Below, in pieces: positions 23,392 through 34,982 of a stretch of 64,000 nucleotides of DNA. Below the pieces are notes generated by a model, which was not told the DNA's origin, searched no databases, and saw nothing but the letters and a program-made list of their open reading frames with translations. This DNA is from Dasypus novemcinctus. Lineage: Eukaryota; Chordata; Mammalia; Cingulata; Dasypodidae. Position 1 is the first letter of the stretch; every line of letters begins with the position of its first letter. The stretch lies in assembly GCF_030445035.2 (NCBI RefSeq), contig NC_080676.1:10330940-10394939 (forward strand). Reading direction: 5' to 3'. A program made the position numbers and the translations under genes.

Positions 23392-24027
23392 ATTTTTAAA
23401 AAGGCAAGCTTCTAGAGGCCTCCGGCAGCAGTGTGCTGGACTTGGAGGTGAAGTAACTCATCACTAAGAAGTCTCAGTACAAAGTTGTGGTTAGCTCGGT
23501 GAGAAGATGCACTGAGCACCTGCCATGTGCCAAGCACTGCTAGGAGTTGAAGATGCCCTGCAGAGGAAAACAGGTTCCTGCCTTCCTGGAGCTGGGAGTG
23601 CTGATTGTTCTCTTCTTTGAGGGGGTGGGTGATGGCCTCTAGACGGTAACACCGAGCAGAGCTCACTGCTGCTCCTGCACATCCTGCGATGCTCATCAGG
23701 CTGAGCTGGGCAGCACGAGGCAGTTCTGTGGAGCCTCTGTCCAAAAAGGCCTGTTGAACCACATTCAATGGCCTTCAGAAATCCAGAGCCACCCAGAGGA
23801 CTGGAGGCACCTGCCTACACACATGGCGAGGTAACAAGCCTGTGTGACAAGGAGAATTTAAAAATCCATGTTAGTTGGAAAAGGATATTGTGATGTTCAT
23901 AGGTGTATTGGAAGTGTAAGAAACAAGATATTCAGGTTTAAAAGTAGCAGAAAGGATGGGGGATGGTGGAGGAGGGACATCCAGGACTCAGTCCTTCCAC
24001 CAAAACAATCAACAAACAAGAACGTCT
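23392..24027. other. intergenic sequence, mostly unassigned
   Basis: 23505-23590 (TGAGCACCTGCCATGTGCCA) looks like an old interspersed repeat. The rest was not recognised. Confidence 0.4.
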
Positions 24028-24041
24028 AAAACAGCTCATGT

Positions 24042-24537
24042 CTAGAGTGATTACAACTGAAAATGGGAGGATTGCATCCAGCATCCATGTGGAATCTGAG
24101 CCTCCTCTTGACATAAAGGTGCAATGGACACAACCAATCCAATGTCCACATAGAAGAGGTGGCATTGGATTGGGAAAAGTGGACATGGTGGACGATGGGT
24201 ATGGGGAAAGGCAGGAAGAGATGAGAGGTGGAGGCGTCTTTGGGACATGGAGCTGCCCTGGATGGTGCTTCAGAGGCAATCACTGGACACTGTAAATCCT
24301 CACAGGGCCCACTGGATGGAATGGAGGAGAGTATGGGCCATGATGTGAACCATTGTCTATGAGGTGCAGAGGTGCCCAAAGATGTACTTACCAAATCCAA
24401 TGGATGTGTCATGATGATGGGAACGAGTGTTGTTGGGGGGGGGAGAGGGGGGGTGGGGTTGAATGGGACCTCACATATATATTTTCAATGTAATATTATT
24501 ACAAAGTCAATTAAAAATAAATAAATAAATAAATAAA
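24042..24537 (+). mobile_element. 5'-truncated L1 3' UTR
   Basis: Bounded by a perfect 14-bp TSD, AAAACAGCTCATGT (24028-24041 and 24538-24551). It ends in a G-rich tract (24434-24461), ACCTCACATATATATTTTC and an (AAAT)n tail. The body is nearly identical to 35320-35770 in reverse, so both belong to one young subfamily. Confidence 0.88.
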
Positions 24538-24796
24538 TAAAACAGCTCATGTGACACTCCAGAGGCCAGAGCACTGAACGGAATCCAGGAAAGAGTGGGA
24601 GGAAGATGCTGGTAAATTACAGTAAAGAACAGTAAATTGTTTTCTCTGCACAGCAGCTGCTGGCACTCACACCCCACTTTTATGGCAGGCTGCTTTGGGG
24701 TCCAGTCCCTGGGTAGCTGTTGGTGACAGAAAGGTGGATTGATAAAAATCAATCCACTTCTCCAAGAACAGCTAATCACTGATCGTGGCTTTTTTT

Positions 24797-24863
24797 TTTT
24801 TTAAGAAGTTTTATTGAGATATTGTTAAATACAATATGATCTATCCAAAGTGTATATATACTC
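24797..24863 (-). mobile_element. L1 3' UTR fragment
   Basis: AAGTTTTATTGAGATATTG followed by AATACAATATGATCTATCCA, the L1 tail in reverse. It seems to resume at 25268-25300 after the SINE. Confidence 0.6.
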
Positions 24864-25267
24864 AGGGAAGCAGAGTTGGCTCAACTGATAAAGTGTCCGC
24901 CTACCACATGGAAGGTCCAGGGTTCAAACCCAGGGCCTCCTGACCTGTGTGGTGAGAATGGCCCACAAGCAGTGCTGATGCACACAAGGAGTGCAGTGCC
25001 ATGCAGGGGTGTCACCCGCATAGTGGAGCCCCACATGCAAGGAGAGCATCTCACAAGGAGAGTCACCCTGCGCAAAAAAAGCACAGCCTGCCCAGGAGTG
25101 GTGCCACACATGGAGAGCTGATGCAGCAAGATGATGCAACAAAAAGACGCAGATTCCCGGTGCCACTGAGAAGGATGCAAGTGGACACAGAAGAAGGCAC
25201 AGTGAGTGGACACAACAGACAATGGGGGGCAAGGAAAGGGGAGAGAAAAATAAACCTTTAAAAAAAC
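24864..25267 (+). mobile_element. DAS SINE, full length
   Basis: Head GGGAAGCAGAGTTGGCTCAA, box GGGTTCAAACCC and tail AAAAATAAACCTTTAAAAAAA. It splits an L1 3' UTR. Confidence 0.9.
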
Positions 25268-25289
25268 AGTATAATCAATGGCTTTTAGC

Positions 25290-25540
25290 ATAATCATTGT
25301 ATGATTCCATTTATATAAAATATAAATCAGTTTATAAAAATGAAACTAGATTAGTGGTTATGTAGGACTGAGGAAGGATAGAGGGATTGAGAGGTGACTG
25401 CTAAAGGGTGTAGAGTTTTTCTTTTTGGAGTAATAAATTGCTCTAAATTTTTTTGTGGTGATAAATGTACAAAATTTTTATTATACTAAAAGCCATTGAT
25501 ACCCTTTGAATAGACTATGGTAAGTGAATATATCTCAGGA
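25290..25540 (+). mobile_element. L1 3' UTR, forward
   Basis: ATGATTCCATTTATATAAAAT then TAGATTAGTGGTTATG, ATACTAAAAGCCATTGATAC and GTGAATATATCTC, the usual L1 tail order. It lies head to head with the reverse fragment on its left. Confidence 0.6.
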
Positions 25541-26053
25541 AACTTCATTTTAAAAAAAGAGGGTAAAATGGAAATCAGAAATGAAAAGGGAGACATTACT
25601 ACCAATCCCACTGATATGAAAAGGACTGTAAGAAGATACTATGAACATTATTTATGTACATCAATAAATAAGATAACCTCAATGAGATGGACAAATTGTT
25701 AGAAACACACAAACTACCTACAAGGACTCAAGAAGAAACACAAAATCTCAACAAACCAATTACTAGTAAAGAGATTGAATCAGCTATCAAATATCTCCCA
25801 ACAAAGAAAAACCCAAGGTTTCATAAGGGAATTTTACCAGACATTCCAAGAAGACTTAACCCCAATTCTGCTCAAACTCTTCTAAAAATTGAAGAGGAGA
25901 GAACATTCCATAATTCTTTCTATAAGGCCAACTTCACCCTCTTACCAAAGCCCAATAAAGATACTACAAGAAAACTACAGACCAATATTTCATATGAATA
26001 TAGATGCAAAGCCCTCAACAAAATACGAGCAAACTGAATTCAACAATGTATTA

Positions 26054-26470
26054 AGGCGGCAGACTTAGCCCAGTGGTTAGGGCGTCCGTCTACCACATGG
26101 AGGTCCGCAGTTCAAACCCCAGGCCTCCTTGACCCGTGCGGAGCTGGCCCATGCACTGTGCTGATGCACTCAAGGAGTGCCCTGCCACGCAGGGATGTCC
26201 CCCCGTGTAGGGGAGCCCCACGCGCAAGGAATGTGCCCCGTAAGGAGAGCCGCCCAGCGCGAAAGAAAATGCGACCTGCCCAGGAATGGTGCCACACTCA
26301 CAGAGAGCTGACACAACAAAAGGACGCAACAAAAAAAACACAGATTCCCGTGCCGCTGACAACAGAAGCGGACAAAGAAGACACAGCAAATAGACACAGA
26401 GAACAGACAACCAGGGTGGGGGGAGGGGGAAGGGAAGAGAGAGAAATAAATAAATCTTTTTTTAAAAAAG
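26054..26470 (+). mobile_element. DAS SINE, full length, nested in L1
   Basis: TSD CAATGTATTA(A) at 26044-26053 and 26471-26480. Well-preserved CpG-rich body and an AAATAAATAAATCTTTTTTT tail. Confidence 0.93.
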
Positions 26471-26670
26471 CAATGTATTAAAAGAATTATACACCATGAT
26501 CAAGTGGAATTTATGCCTAGTGTATGAGGTTGGTTCAACAATAAATAATCAATTAAGGTAATGCGCCACATTGATAGAATAAAGGAACGAAACCACATGA
26601 TCATCTCAATGGGTGCAGAAAAGGCATTTGACAAAATCCAGCACCCCTTCATAATAAAAACAACCTAGAG

Positions 26671-26881
26671 GGGAGCAGATGTAGCTCAGATGGTTGAATG
26701 CCTGTTTCCCAAGTACAACATCCTGGGTTAGATCCCCAGTACTTCCTAAAAACAAACAAACAACAAGCAAACAAATGAAGAAACCAACACAGAGAGCTGA
26801 TGTGGCTCAATGGTTGAGCGCCAGCTTTCCACATAAAAGGTCCAGGCTCAATCCCTGGCTCTGGTTCCTGGGAAAAAAAAA
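26671..26881 (+). mobile_element. dimeric short SINE nested in L1
   Basis: Two monomers of the tRNA-Ala-like unit (26671-26750 and about 26790-26881), each with a GTAGCTCAG or GTGGCTCAA A-box and an A-rich end. Confidence 0.8.
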
Positions 26882-29058
26882 TTTTTTTAAACCCACTTAG
26901 AACACTAAGAATCAAAGGAAACCTCCTCAACATGATAAAGGGCATATATAAAAAGCCCACGGCTAACATCCTACTTAATGGTGAAAGACTGAAAGCTTTC
27001 CCACTAAGATCAGGAATAAGACAACGATGGCATCTGTCATCACTGTTATTTAACATTGTACTGGAAGTTCTTGCCTGTCAAGAAAAAGAAATAAAAGTCA
27101 TCCAAGTTGGAAAGAGGGAAGTAAAGTGTTCTCTATTTGTAGATTATATGATCCTATAGACAGAAAATCCTTTTAAAAATCCACAACAAAGCTCCTAAAG
27201 CTAATAAGTGAATTCATTAAAGTGGTCAAGTATAAGAGCAAAACCCCCAAATTAGTAGTGTTTATATACACAAGCAATGAATAATCTGAAGATGAAATCA
27301 AGAAAAGAATTCCACTGACAATAGCAACTAAAATGATCAAATACTGAGAAATAAATCTAACTAAGGATGTAAAGGACTTGTACACAGAAAACTATAAGAC
27401 ATTGCTCAGTGAAATCAAAGATGACCTAAATAAATGGAAAGACATTTCATGTTCCTTAATTGAAAGACTAAATATTAAGGTGTCATTTACTACCCAGGCA
27501 ATTTATAGATTCAATGCAATCCCAATCAAAATTCCAACAATCTTCTTTGCAGGAATACAAAAACTTATCTTCAAATTTATATAGAAAGTAAGGGGTCCCG
27601 AATAGCTAAAGCCACCTTGAAGATGAAGAATGAAGTTGGGGGACTCACACCTCCCAGTCTTAAATCTTATTACAAAGCTACAGTAATCTAAACAGTATGG
27701 TATTGGCACAAGGACAAACTTATAGACCAATGGAATACAATTAAGAGGTCTGAAATCAATGCTCACATTTATGGCCAACTGATTTTTGACAAGGTGGCAA
27801 AGAATCAACTGGGAAACAACAGTCTCTTCAAAAATGGTGCTGGGAAAACTGGATATCCATCTACAAAAAAAATAAAAAGAATCCCTACCTCAAACCATAT
27901 AAAAGAATTAGCTCAAAATGGATCACAGATCTAAATATAAGACCAAGAACTATCAAACTCCTGAAAGAAAACATCGGGAAGCATCTTTAGGACCTTGTGT
28001 TTGGCAATGTTTTCTTAGACTTGATACCCAAAGCACAGCAACAAAAGAAAAAATATGTAAGTGGAATCTCATCAAAATTAAAAACTGTGCCTCAAAGCAC
28101 CTTATCATGAAAGTAAAACTACAACATAGCCAATGGGAAAAATGTTTGGAAACCACATATCCGATAAAGGTTAATATCCAGAATATATAAAGAAATCCTT
28201 CAACTTAACAACAAAAAGACAAACATCCAATTAAAAAATGAGCAAAAGACATCTCTTCAAAGAAGATATACAAATGACCAGAAAAAATATGAAAAGGTGT
28301 TCAACATCATTAGCTATTAGGGAAATGCAAATCAAAACCACAATGTGATACCATTTCACACTCACTAGAATGGTTGCTATTAAAAAATGGAAAAGAACAA
28401 GTGTTGGATTATATGAGGAGAATTAGGAACACTCATTCATTGCTGCTTGGAATGTAAAATGGTGCAGACACTGGAAAACAATTTGATGGTTCCTTAGAAA
28501 GCTAAGTATCGAGCTACCATATGACCATGCAGTCCCACTACTAGATTTATACCCAGAAAAATTGAAAGGAGGGATTTGAACAGATATTTGCACACCAATA
28601 TTTACAACAGCATTATTCACAATTGCCAAAAGAAGAAAGCAGTGAAGTGTCCATCAACTGATGAATGGTTAAATAAAATGTGATATATACACATACAATG
28701 GCATATTATTCCACTGTAAAAAGTAATAAAGTCCCAATACATGTGACAACATGGATGAAACAAGGCAGACACAAAGGACAAATATTCTATGATCTCACTG
28801 ATTTGAAACAATTCGAATAAGCACATTCATAGAAACTGAATCTAGAGTATAGGTTACTGGGGGTCAAGGTGGGATAGGGAATGGGAAGTTAAGGCTTAAA
28901 ATATGCAGTGTTCCTATTTGGAATGGTGGAAATGTTTAGGTAATATCCGGATGGTGATGATGGTAGCACAACATTGTGAACACAACAGCACTGAAATATA
29001 TATCTTAATATGTTTTAAAGGGGAAATGTTAGATTATATATATAGTAGCAGAATTTTT

Positions 29059-29476
29059 TTAAAGATTTATTTTTTATTTATTTCTCTTCCCTTCCCCACC
29101 TCCCCCCCAGTTGTCTGCTCTCTGTGTCCATTCGCTGTGTGTTCTTCTGTGCCTGCTTGTATCCTTGTCATCAGTACCCAAAATCTGTGTCTCTTTTCTG
29201 TTGCATTATCTTGCTGCTTCAGCTCTCCATGTGTGTGGCACCACCCTGGGCAGGCTGCACTTTTTTTGTGCTGGGCAGCTCTCCTTACGGGGCACACTCC
29301 TTGCACATGGGGCTTCCCTACGCAGGGGACGCCCCTGTTTGGCATGGCACTCCTTGCATGCGGCAGCACTGTGCATGGGCCAGCTCATCACACAGATCAG
29401 GAGACCGTGGGTTTGAACCCTAGACCTGCCATATGGTAGGCAGATGCTCTATTTTTTGAGCCAAATCCACTTCCCG
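29059..29476 (-). mobile_element. DAS SINE, reverse orientation, nested in L1 3' UTR
   Basis: TSD AGTAGCAGAATTTTT / AGTAACAGAATTTTT (29044-29058 and 29477-29491). Confidence 0.9.
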
Positions 29477-29699
29477 AGTAACAGAATTTTTTAAAAACTC
29501 ATGGAACTACACTACAAAAATGGGACCCTAAGTTAAACCATGGACTTTAATAGTACAATTATTAAAATATGCTACCGTCAGTTGTAACAAATGTTCCACA
29601 TCAATGCAAAGTGTTAGTGGTGGGGTAGTATATGGGAATCCTGTATTTTAAGCATGGTTGTTCTGTCAACCCATACGTTCTCTTAAAACACACATACAC

Positions 29700-31254
29700 A
29701 CAGCACAAGAGCTTCTTGAAACCATCATATCATAACTTCACTAGAATCTTGATCCCTTGGAGAAGCAGCTGCTAGAAGGGGCCACTGCCTTTATATTAAT
29801 GATAAAACTTCCATTGCTAGATAATAATAATAATGTCTGTAGTAGCATATAATATAGTCCATTGTTCATTCCCCAGTCTTGAGGATTTTGAGATGGTGAT
29901 GCCCACTCTGCTTCTAATTGAGAGAGGGCTTAGATCCCATGGGGCAGATGGATGGAACTATCTTGCTTGCAATTGCAGACACTCTCTGTTCCTTGGTATG
30001 TTGGTTGTATATTATCTCCTTGCTAGTTGTCCTGTGTGAGTCCAATGAACTGGAGAATAAGTTTTACAACTCTGTGGAGATTCAGGGCCCAGCTGGCACA
30101 TGGATGGACCAAAGATTTAAAGTCTCTGGGATATATATTTATCAAGTACAGTGCTAATTATAGGTTCAAATAAAAGGGTCCAAAGAACCATGTGTAGGGA
30201 AACTATAAATGAGTGTAACTCTGTTACACTGGGGAACATAAATTCCAAAGTAAGGCCCACTGACAAGGTGTCGAATTCCTGAGCTGTCTGTTCTGCTTAT
30301 AGTTCTAGAAGTCTCTGGAGCCCTCAGGAGCCCCACTGTTTGAGGCACTGTTTTCTCTGGCAGTCAATGAGATCCTGCTGAGATGTGCATAAGCATAACC
30401 TCTGGAATGACCTCCGGACTCACTTTGAAATCTCTTAGCCATAAAAACTCATTTGTATTTACCATTTCCCCCTTTTGGTCAAAGTCTTTTTCCAAATGAA
30501 TTGCTAGTTGGTGCTTGGTAATAATCCCTTGGTGCCAGGGAGGCTCATCCCCAGGAGTCATGTCCCAATGCTAGCGGGGAAGGTAGTACATTTATATGCT
30601 GAGTTTGGCTTACAGAAAGACCACACTTGAGCAACAAGGAGGCTTTCAAGAGGTAACTCTTAGTCAATATATAATACTAGGTTAAGTTTCAATTTGAAAA
30701 GAAAAGTTCCAGAAGTAGAATCATCAATATCAAGGGCCTGGCATAATTGTCTGTCTTCCTTCACTAGCCACTGCCCTTGTACTCAGGGGATTCTGTGAGA
30801 GAATGTAGCAGAACTCCCCAGGATGGGAATTCAATATTCTTTCAGTTATTGTGTGGATCCCCACCCACCGACAATGCTCCATGAACACTTCAACATATTC
30901 ATATGCACACCAATGTTCATAGTGGCATTATTCACTATTGCCAAAAGTTGGAAGCAACCCAAATATTTATCAAACAAAGAATGGATAAGCAAAATGTGGT
31001 ATACATATACAATGGAATATTACTCAGCTGTAAGAAGGAATGCAATATTAAGCCACAGGATAACATGGATGATTCTTGAAGACCATATGTTGAGTGAAGT
31101 AAGCCACTTAAGGACAAATATTACATGACCCCACTGATATGAATTAAGCAAATTGAGCAGACTCACAAGCTAGAGTCTGAAAGACAGGTGTACAGGAGAC
31201 AGAAAGGGAGTAAAGGGTGGTGAGTCAAAGCCCATGGGGGCAAAATCTAAACAG
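29700..31254 (+). mobile_element. composite LINE-associated repeat
   Basis: The last part, about 30880-31250, is an L1 ORF2 C-terminus and tail (ALFTIAKSWKQPK then YTMEYYSAVRRNAIL). The 1.1 kb before it, 29770-30880, does not look like L1 ORF2 and has no intact frame. The unit may be a non-autonomous LINE, or an old repeat next to an L1 end. Confidence 0.5.
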
Positions 31255-31658
31255 AGGTTTTTTTTTAAAGATTTATTTCTCTCCCCTCCCCCCCGCCAAG
31301 TTATCTGTTCTCTCTGTGTCCATTTTGCTGCGTATTCATCTTCCGCTTCTCTTGTCAGTGGCACGGGAATCTGTGTTTCTTTTCGCTGTGTCATCTTGTG
31401 TCAGCTCTCCGTGTGTGTGCAGCGCCATTCCTGGGCAGGCTGCACTTTCTTTCGCGCTGGGCGGCTCTCCTTACAGGGTGCACTCCTTGTGCGTGGGGCT
31501 CCCTTACGTGGGGGACACCCCTGCGTGGCAGGGCACTCCTTGTGCGCATCAGCACTGTGCATGGGCCAGCTGCACACAGGTCAAGGAGGCCCGGGGTTTG
31601 AACCGGGGACCTCCCATGTGGTAGATGGACGCCCTAACCGCTGGGCCAAGTCCACTTC
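31255..31658 (-). mobile_element. DAS SINE, reverse orientation
   Basis: TSD TCTAAACAG (31246-31254 and 31659-31667). Confidence 0.9.
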
Positions 31659-31667
31659 TCTAAACAG

Positions 31668-32086
31668 CTTTTTAACTGAGTCTCCTCCTCTCTGAAGTAG
31701 CACCAAGGGGTCCACTCATACCACTTGCATTACAGGCTCTGAGAGAGACCATGCCCCGGCCTTGTGGCTTTGTCCCACCACCCACCCCTGGCTGGGGCCC
31801 CTGCCCCAGGAAAATGTGCTCAAAGCTTGCTGCTCTGTTAGGAGGCCTGCCCTGTTCTGTTTAACTGATCGTTTGTGCTGTTTGGTGACTCTGAGATATC
31901 AAAGCTGCTAAGTGTATTTTTTCTCAGCTCTGTATTGCCACTTCCTTAAGGACAGGCCTCCTTCCCTCACAGAAAGAGCCTACTCTACACACAAGGGCAC
32001 TCCAAGATTGTTGCTCGTATTAAAGCTTGTGCACCTGCCCATTTGTATGGATTTTTCTCAGAATTTACTATTCATACATAGAGCTA
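31668..32086. other. unassigned intergenic sequence
   Basis: No gene or repeat recognised. Confidence 0.4.
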
Positions 32087-32095
32087 GGCTCTTTC

Positions 32096-32501
32096 TTTTT
32101 TTTTTTTTTAAGACTTATTTATTTCTCCCCCCTCCCCCGGTTGTCTGTTCTCTGTGTCTATTTGCTGTGTCTTCTTTGTCCGCTTCTGTTGTTGTCAGCG
32201 GCATGGGAATCTGTGTTTCTTTTTGTTGTGTCATCTTGTTGTGGCAGCTCTCCGTGTGTGCGGCGCCATTCCTGGGCAGGCTGCACTTTCTTTCATGCTG
32301 GGTGGCTGTCCTTATGGGGCACACTCCTTGCACGTGGGGCTCCCCTACGTGGGGGACACCCCTGCGTGGCAGGGCACTCCTTGTGTGCATCAGCACTGCG
32401 CATGGGCCAGCTCCACACGGATCAAGGAGGCCTGGGGTTTGAACCGTGGACCTCCCATGTGGTAGACGGATGCCCTAACCACTGGGCCAAGTCCGCTTAC
32501 C
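32096..32501 (-). mobile_element. DAS SINE, reverse orientation
   Basis: TSD GGCTCTTTC (32087-32095 and 32502-32510). Confidence 0.9.
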
Positions 32502-32817
32502 GGCTCTTTCACATTCATATTTTATCCTTAAATGTCTCTGTCAGGCATGGAGGGCAGAGTTGATTCTCCTTTCTTAAGGGTGGAAACTGAGGTCCAGAGA
32601 GATGAGGTAACAATCTGGGGGCCTCTGGCATTTTAGCAGAGCCTGCCCTGGAATCTCAGATCTCCTTTTTCCCAAACATGCCGTCCTTTGGATTCCATCA
32701 TCTCAACTTGCTATTGAGAAGTTAGATATTTTTTGAGTACTCTTCTATGTTCAATTTCTTTATGCCTTGTGCCCTTAACTTCACAGTAGCACTATTAAAG
32801 AAGGCAAATGCTTTTTA

Positions 32818-33235
32818 TTTTACTTTTTTTAAGATTTTTTTTTCATTTCTCTCCCCATCCCACCCCCCCTAGTTGTCTGCTCTCTGTGTCCGTTCTCTGT
32901 GTGTTCTTCTGTGACTGCTTCTATCCTTACCAGCGTCACAGGGAATCTGTGTTTCTTTTTGTTACATCATCTTGTGTCAGCTCTCCGTGTGTGCGGCACC
33001 ATTCCTGGGCAGGCTGCACTTTCTTTTGCACTGGGCGGCTCTCCTTACGGGGCGCACTCCTTGCGCGTGGGGCTCCCCTACGCGGGGGACACCCCTGCGT
33101 GGCACGGCACTCCTTGCGCACATCAGCACTGCGTGTGGACCAGCTCCACACAGGTCAAGGAGGCCCGGGGTTTGAACCGCGGACCTCCCATGTGGTAGGA
33201 GGATGCCCTATCCATTGGGCCAAGTCCACATCCCT
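32818..33235 (-). mobile_element. DAS SINE, reverse orientation
   Basis: Perfect 14-bp TSD GCAAATGCTTTTTA (32804-32817 and 33236-33249). Confidence 0.93.
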
Positions 33236-33249
33236 GCAAATGCTTTTTA

Positions 33250-33911
33250 GAGTGTCTTCTCCAGCAAGACTGCTGCGGTGAGGTGGGGGAGTCCATGGTT
33301 TCTGCCTACCCTGAGTTCATTCCTGCTGGGCCCCATCACAGCACCTTCATTTTCCCATCTCAGTCCATGTGCTTCAGGCAGGGCTGCCGCACTGACCGAT
33401 TTCTGGAGTTGGATGAGTGGGGAGACAGACCTAATTCATTTGCCTATGCTCCTCCCAGCCACAGTGAAAGGTTTAGGGGTGGCCGTGTGACCCAGGATGG
33501 TCTGAGGAGAGCGAATCCCTGGACTGGTGAGAGCTGCTGGGCAGAAGGGCTTTCCCTGGGGTGGAGGACTATTGGGAAGCTGGCGGCTGCTTGTAGTCAT
33601 TTTGCCACCATTTGGAAAGAGCCTGAGAAGGAAGCGCTCTGAGTCAAGAAGCGGGTGAGGAGGCAAACACAGGCGACTTGTTAACATAGCCATGCCTCCT
33701 GCAGGCACCATCTGTTGGGGTGTCCCCATTCCATAAGACCCCACCCAACATGGGAAAGACTGGAGTAGAGAGAGAGGGTGTTTGTCTACACTGAACAGAT
33801 CTTAGGGCTGGACCCTCTCCCCTCCAAACCCAAGAGAACTGACCTTGTTCACCCCTGCTATTAACTGCAAAATGACAGAAGACACATTTGGCCTGGATTT
33901 GGTGATATGAA
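33250..33911. other. unassigned intergenic sequence
   Basis: Moderately GC-rich with open frames up to about 120 codons. None has recognisable domains or splice support. Confidence 0.4.
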
Positions 33912-34236
33912 ACTTTTTTAAGAAACAGTTTTATTGAGGTATATTCACATACCATACAATACCTCCAAATGTACAATGGCTTTTTAGTATAATCACAATG
34001 TTGTGCATTCATCTCCACAAAAAATATTAGAACAATTTCATTACTCCAAAAAACTCCACATCCCTTAGCAGTCACCTCTCAATCTGTCTATCCTTCCCCA
34101 GCCCTAAATAACCACTAATCTAATTCCACCTTTTAAATTGCTTTATATTTACATTTTATATAAATGGAATCATACAAGATGCAGGCCTTAGTGTCTGGTT
34201 TCTTTCACTCAGCATTTTTTTTGTTGCCGGATATTA
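33912..34236 (-). mobile_element. L1 3' UTR, reverse
   Basis: CAGTTTTATTGAGGTATATT, TACAATGGCTTTTTAGTATA and ATAAATGGAATCATACAAG in reverse L1 tail order. Confidence 0.75.
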
Positions 34237-34560
34237 AACTCCTGTAACATTAATATACATTTGTTCATTTTCAAAGAAAAACAGTCTAATATGTGCACTA
34301 TTACCTATATTCATATTTCAGATGAGGTTTCACTGGTGTATGGAACTTAAGCCATATACTTTCCAGATCTAAAGACCACCCTGGAGGGCCTTGGAGTGGC
34401 TATAATTTAGCCTTAAGATCACAGTCTGGAAGTTGACTCCTTGGACTTAAATCCTTTTCTCTGCTGCTTCTAGACTGTTTGACTCTGGGTATAACCTAAC
34501 CTGTGTTTCTCAGGGGCTCGTAAAATCCTAGCTAAATGCTTAGAGTAGTGCCTGGCAGAT

Positions 34561-34604
<44 letters not shown>

Positions 34605-34620
34605 GAAACTGGAACTTCAC

Positions 34621-34626
34621 TTTAAT
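34621..34626 (-). promoter_or_regulatory. ATTAAA poly(A) signal of the transduced segment
   Basis: On the minus strand ATTAAA lies about 19 nt before the long A tail, the usual spacing. Confidence 0.65.
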
Positions 34627-34877
34627 TCTCTTTTAAGTGTAAATTTTGCTATAAAGTAGATGGATGTACCATCTGTACATTAAAGACAGTAAGTTACTGA
34701 ACTACAAAATGACCTTGTTGTGAGGTGATACGACTTCTAAGACAAGGATCCTTGGAAAAAGCATGATAGTGCATATCCAGGACATAATTACAGAGGTTTA
34801 ACCAGAATTCAGCTAAGCAGAACTCCTATATGTAGAATAAAAGGCAATTTACCAAGGAACAAAACCATCACTTATGT

Positions 34878-34982
34878 TTGTGCATATGTATATACACATA
34901 TATACAAATACATATCTACATACATATATTTATATACACATGCATGCATATTTTGATAATGAACATATATATATATATTTAA
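34878..34982. repeat. TA/CA-rich microsatellite inside the transduced segment
   Basis: Imperfect ATATACACATATATACAAAT-type repeats ending in ATATATATATATTT. Confidence 0.8.

Larger units (their letters stand above)
25541..29690 (+). mobile_element. L1 ORF2 relic with 3' UTR, interrupted by three SINEs
   Basis: About 3.2 kb of L1 sequence after SINE removal. Recognisable reverse-transcriptase blocks are LLPKPNKDTT near 25940, and LFVDYMIL near 27135, where active L1s have F-A-D-D. Later come KDLYTENYKTLLSEIK near 27374 and a 3' tail with GGTTACTGGGGGTCAAGG. Stops and frameshifts are frequent, so it is inactive. It lacks the 5' UTR, ORF1 and most of the endonuclease. Confidence 0.85.

Noticed and set aside
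24026-24412. 128-codon minus-strand frame, repeated at 35403-35816
   Set aside because: Antisense of the L1 3' UTR; the similarity between the two loci is explained by the shared L1 subfamily.
29833-30157. Two open frames near the start of the composite repeat, considered as a retroelement gene remnant
   Set aside because: Short, with no reverse transcriptase, integrase or gag motif; too weak to call.
31912-32563. Two frames of 176-178 codons, the longest on the plus strand of the intergenic region apart from one nearby
   Set aside because: Most of their length is the reversed SINE at 32096-32501; no splice sites or homology outside it.
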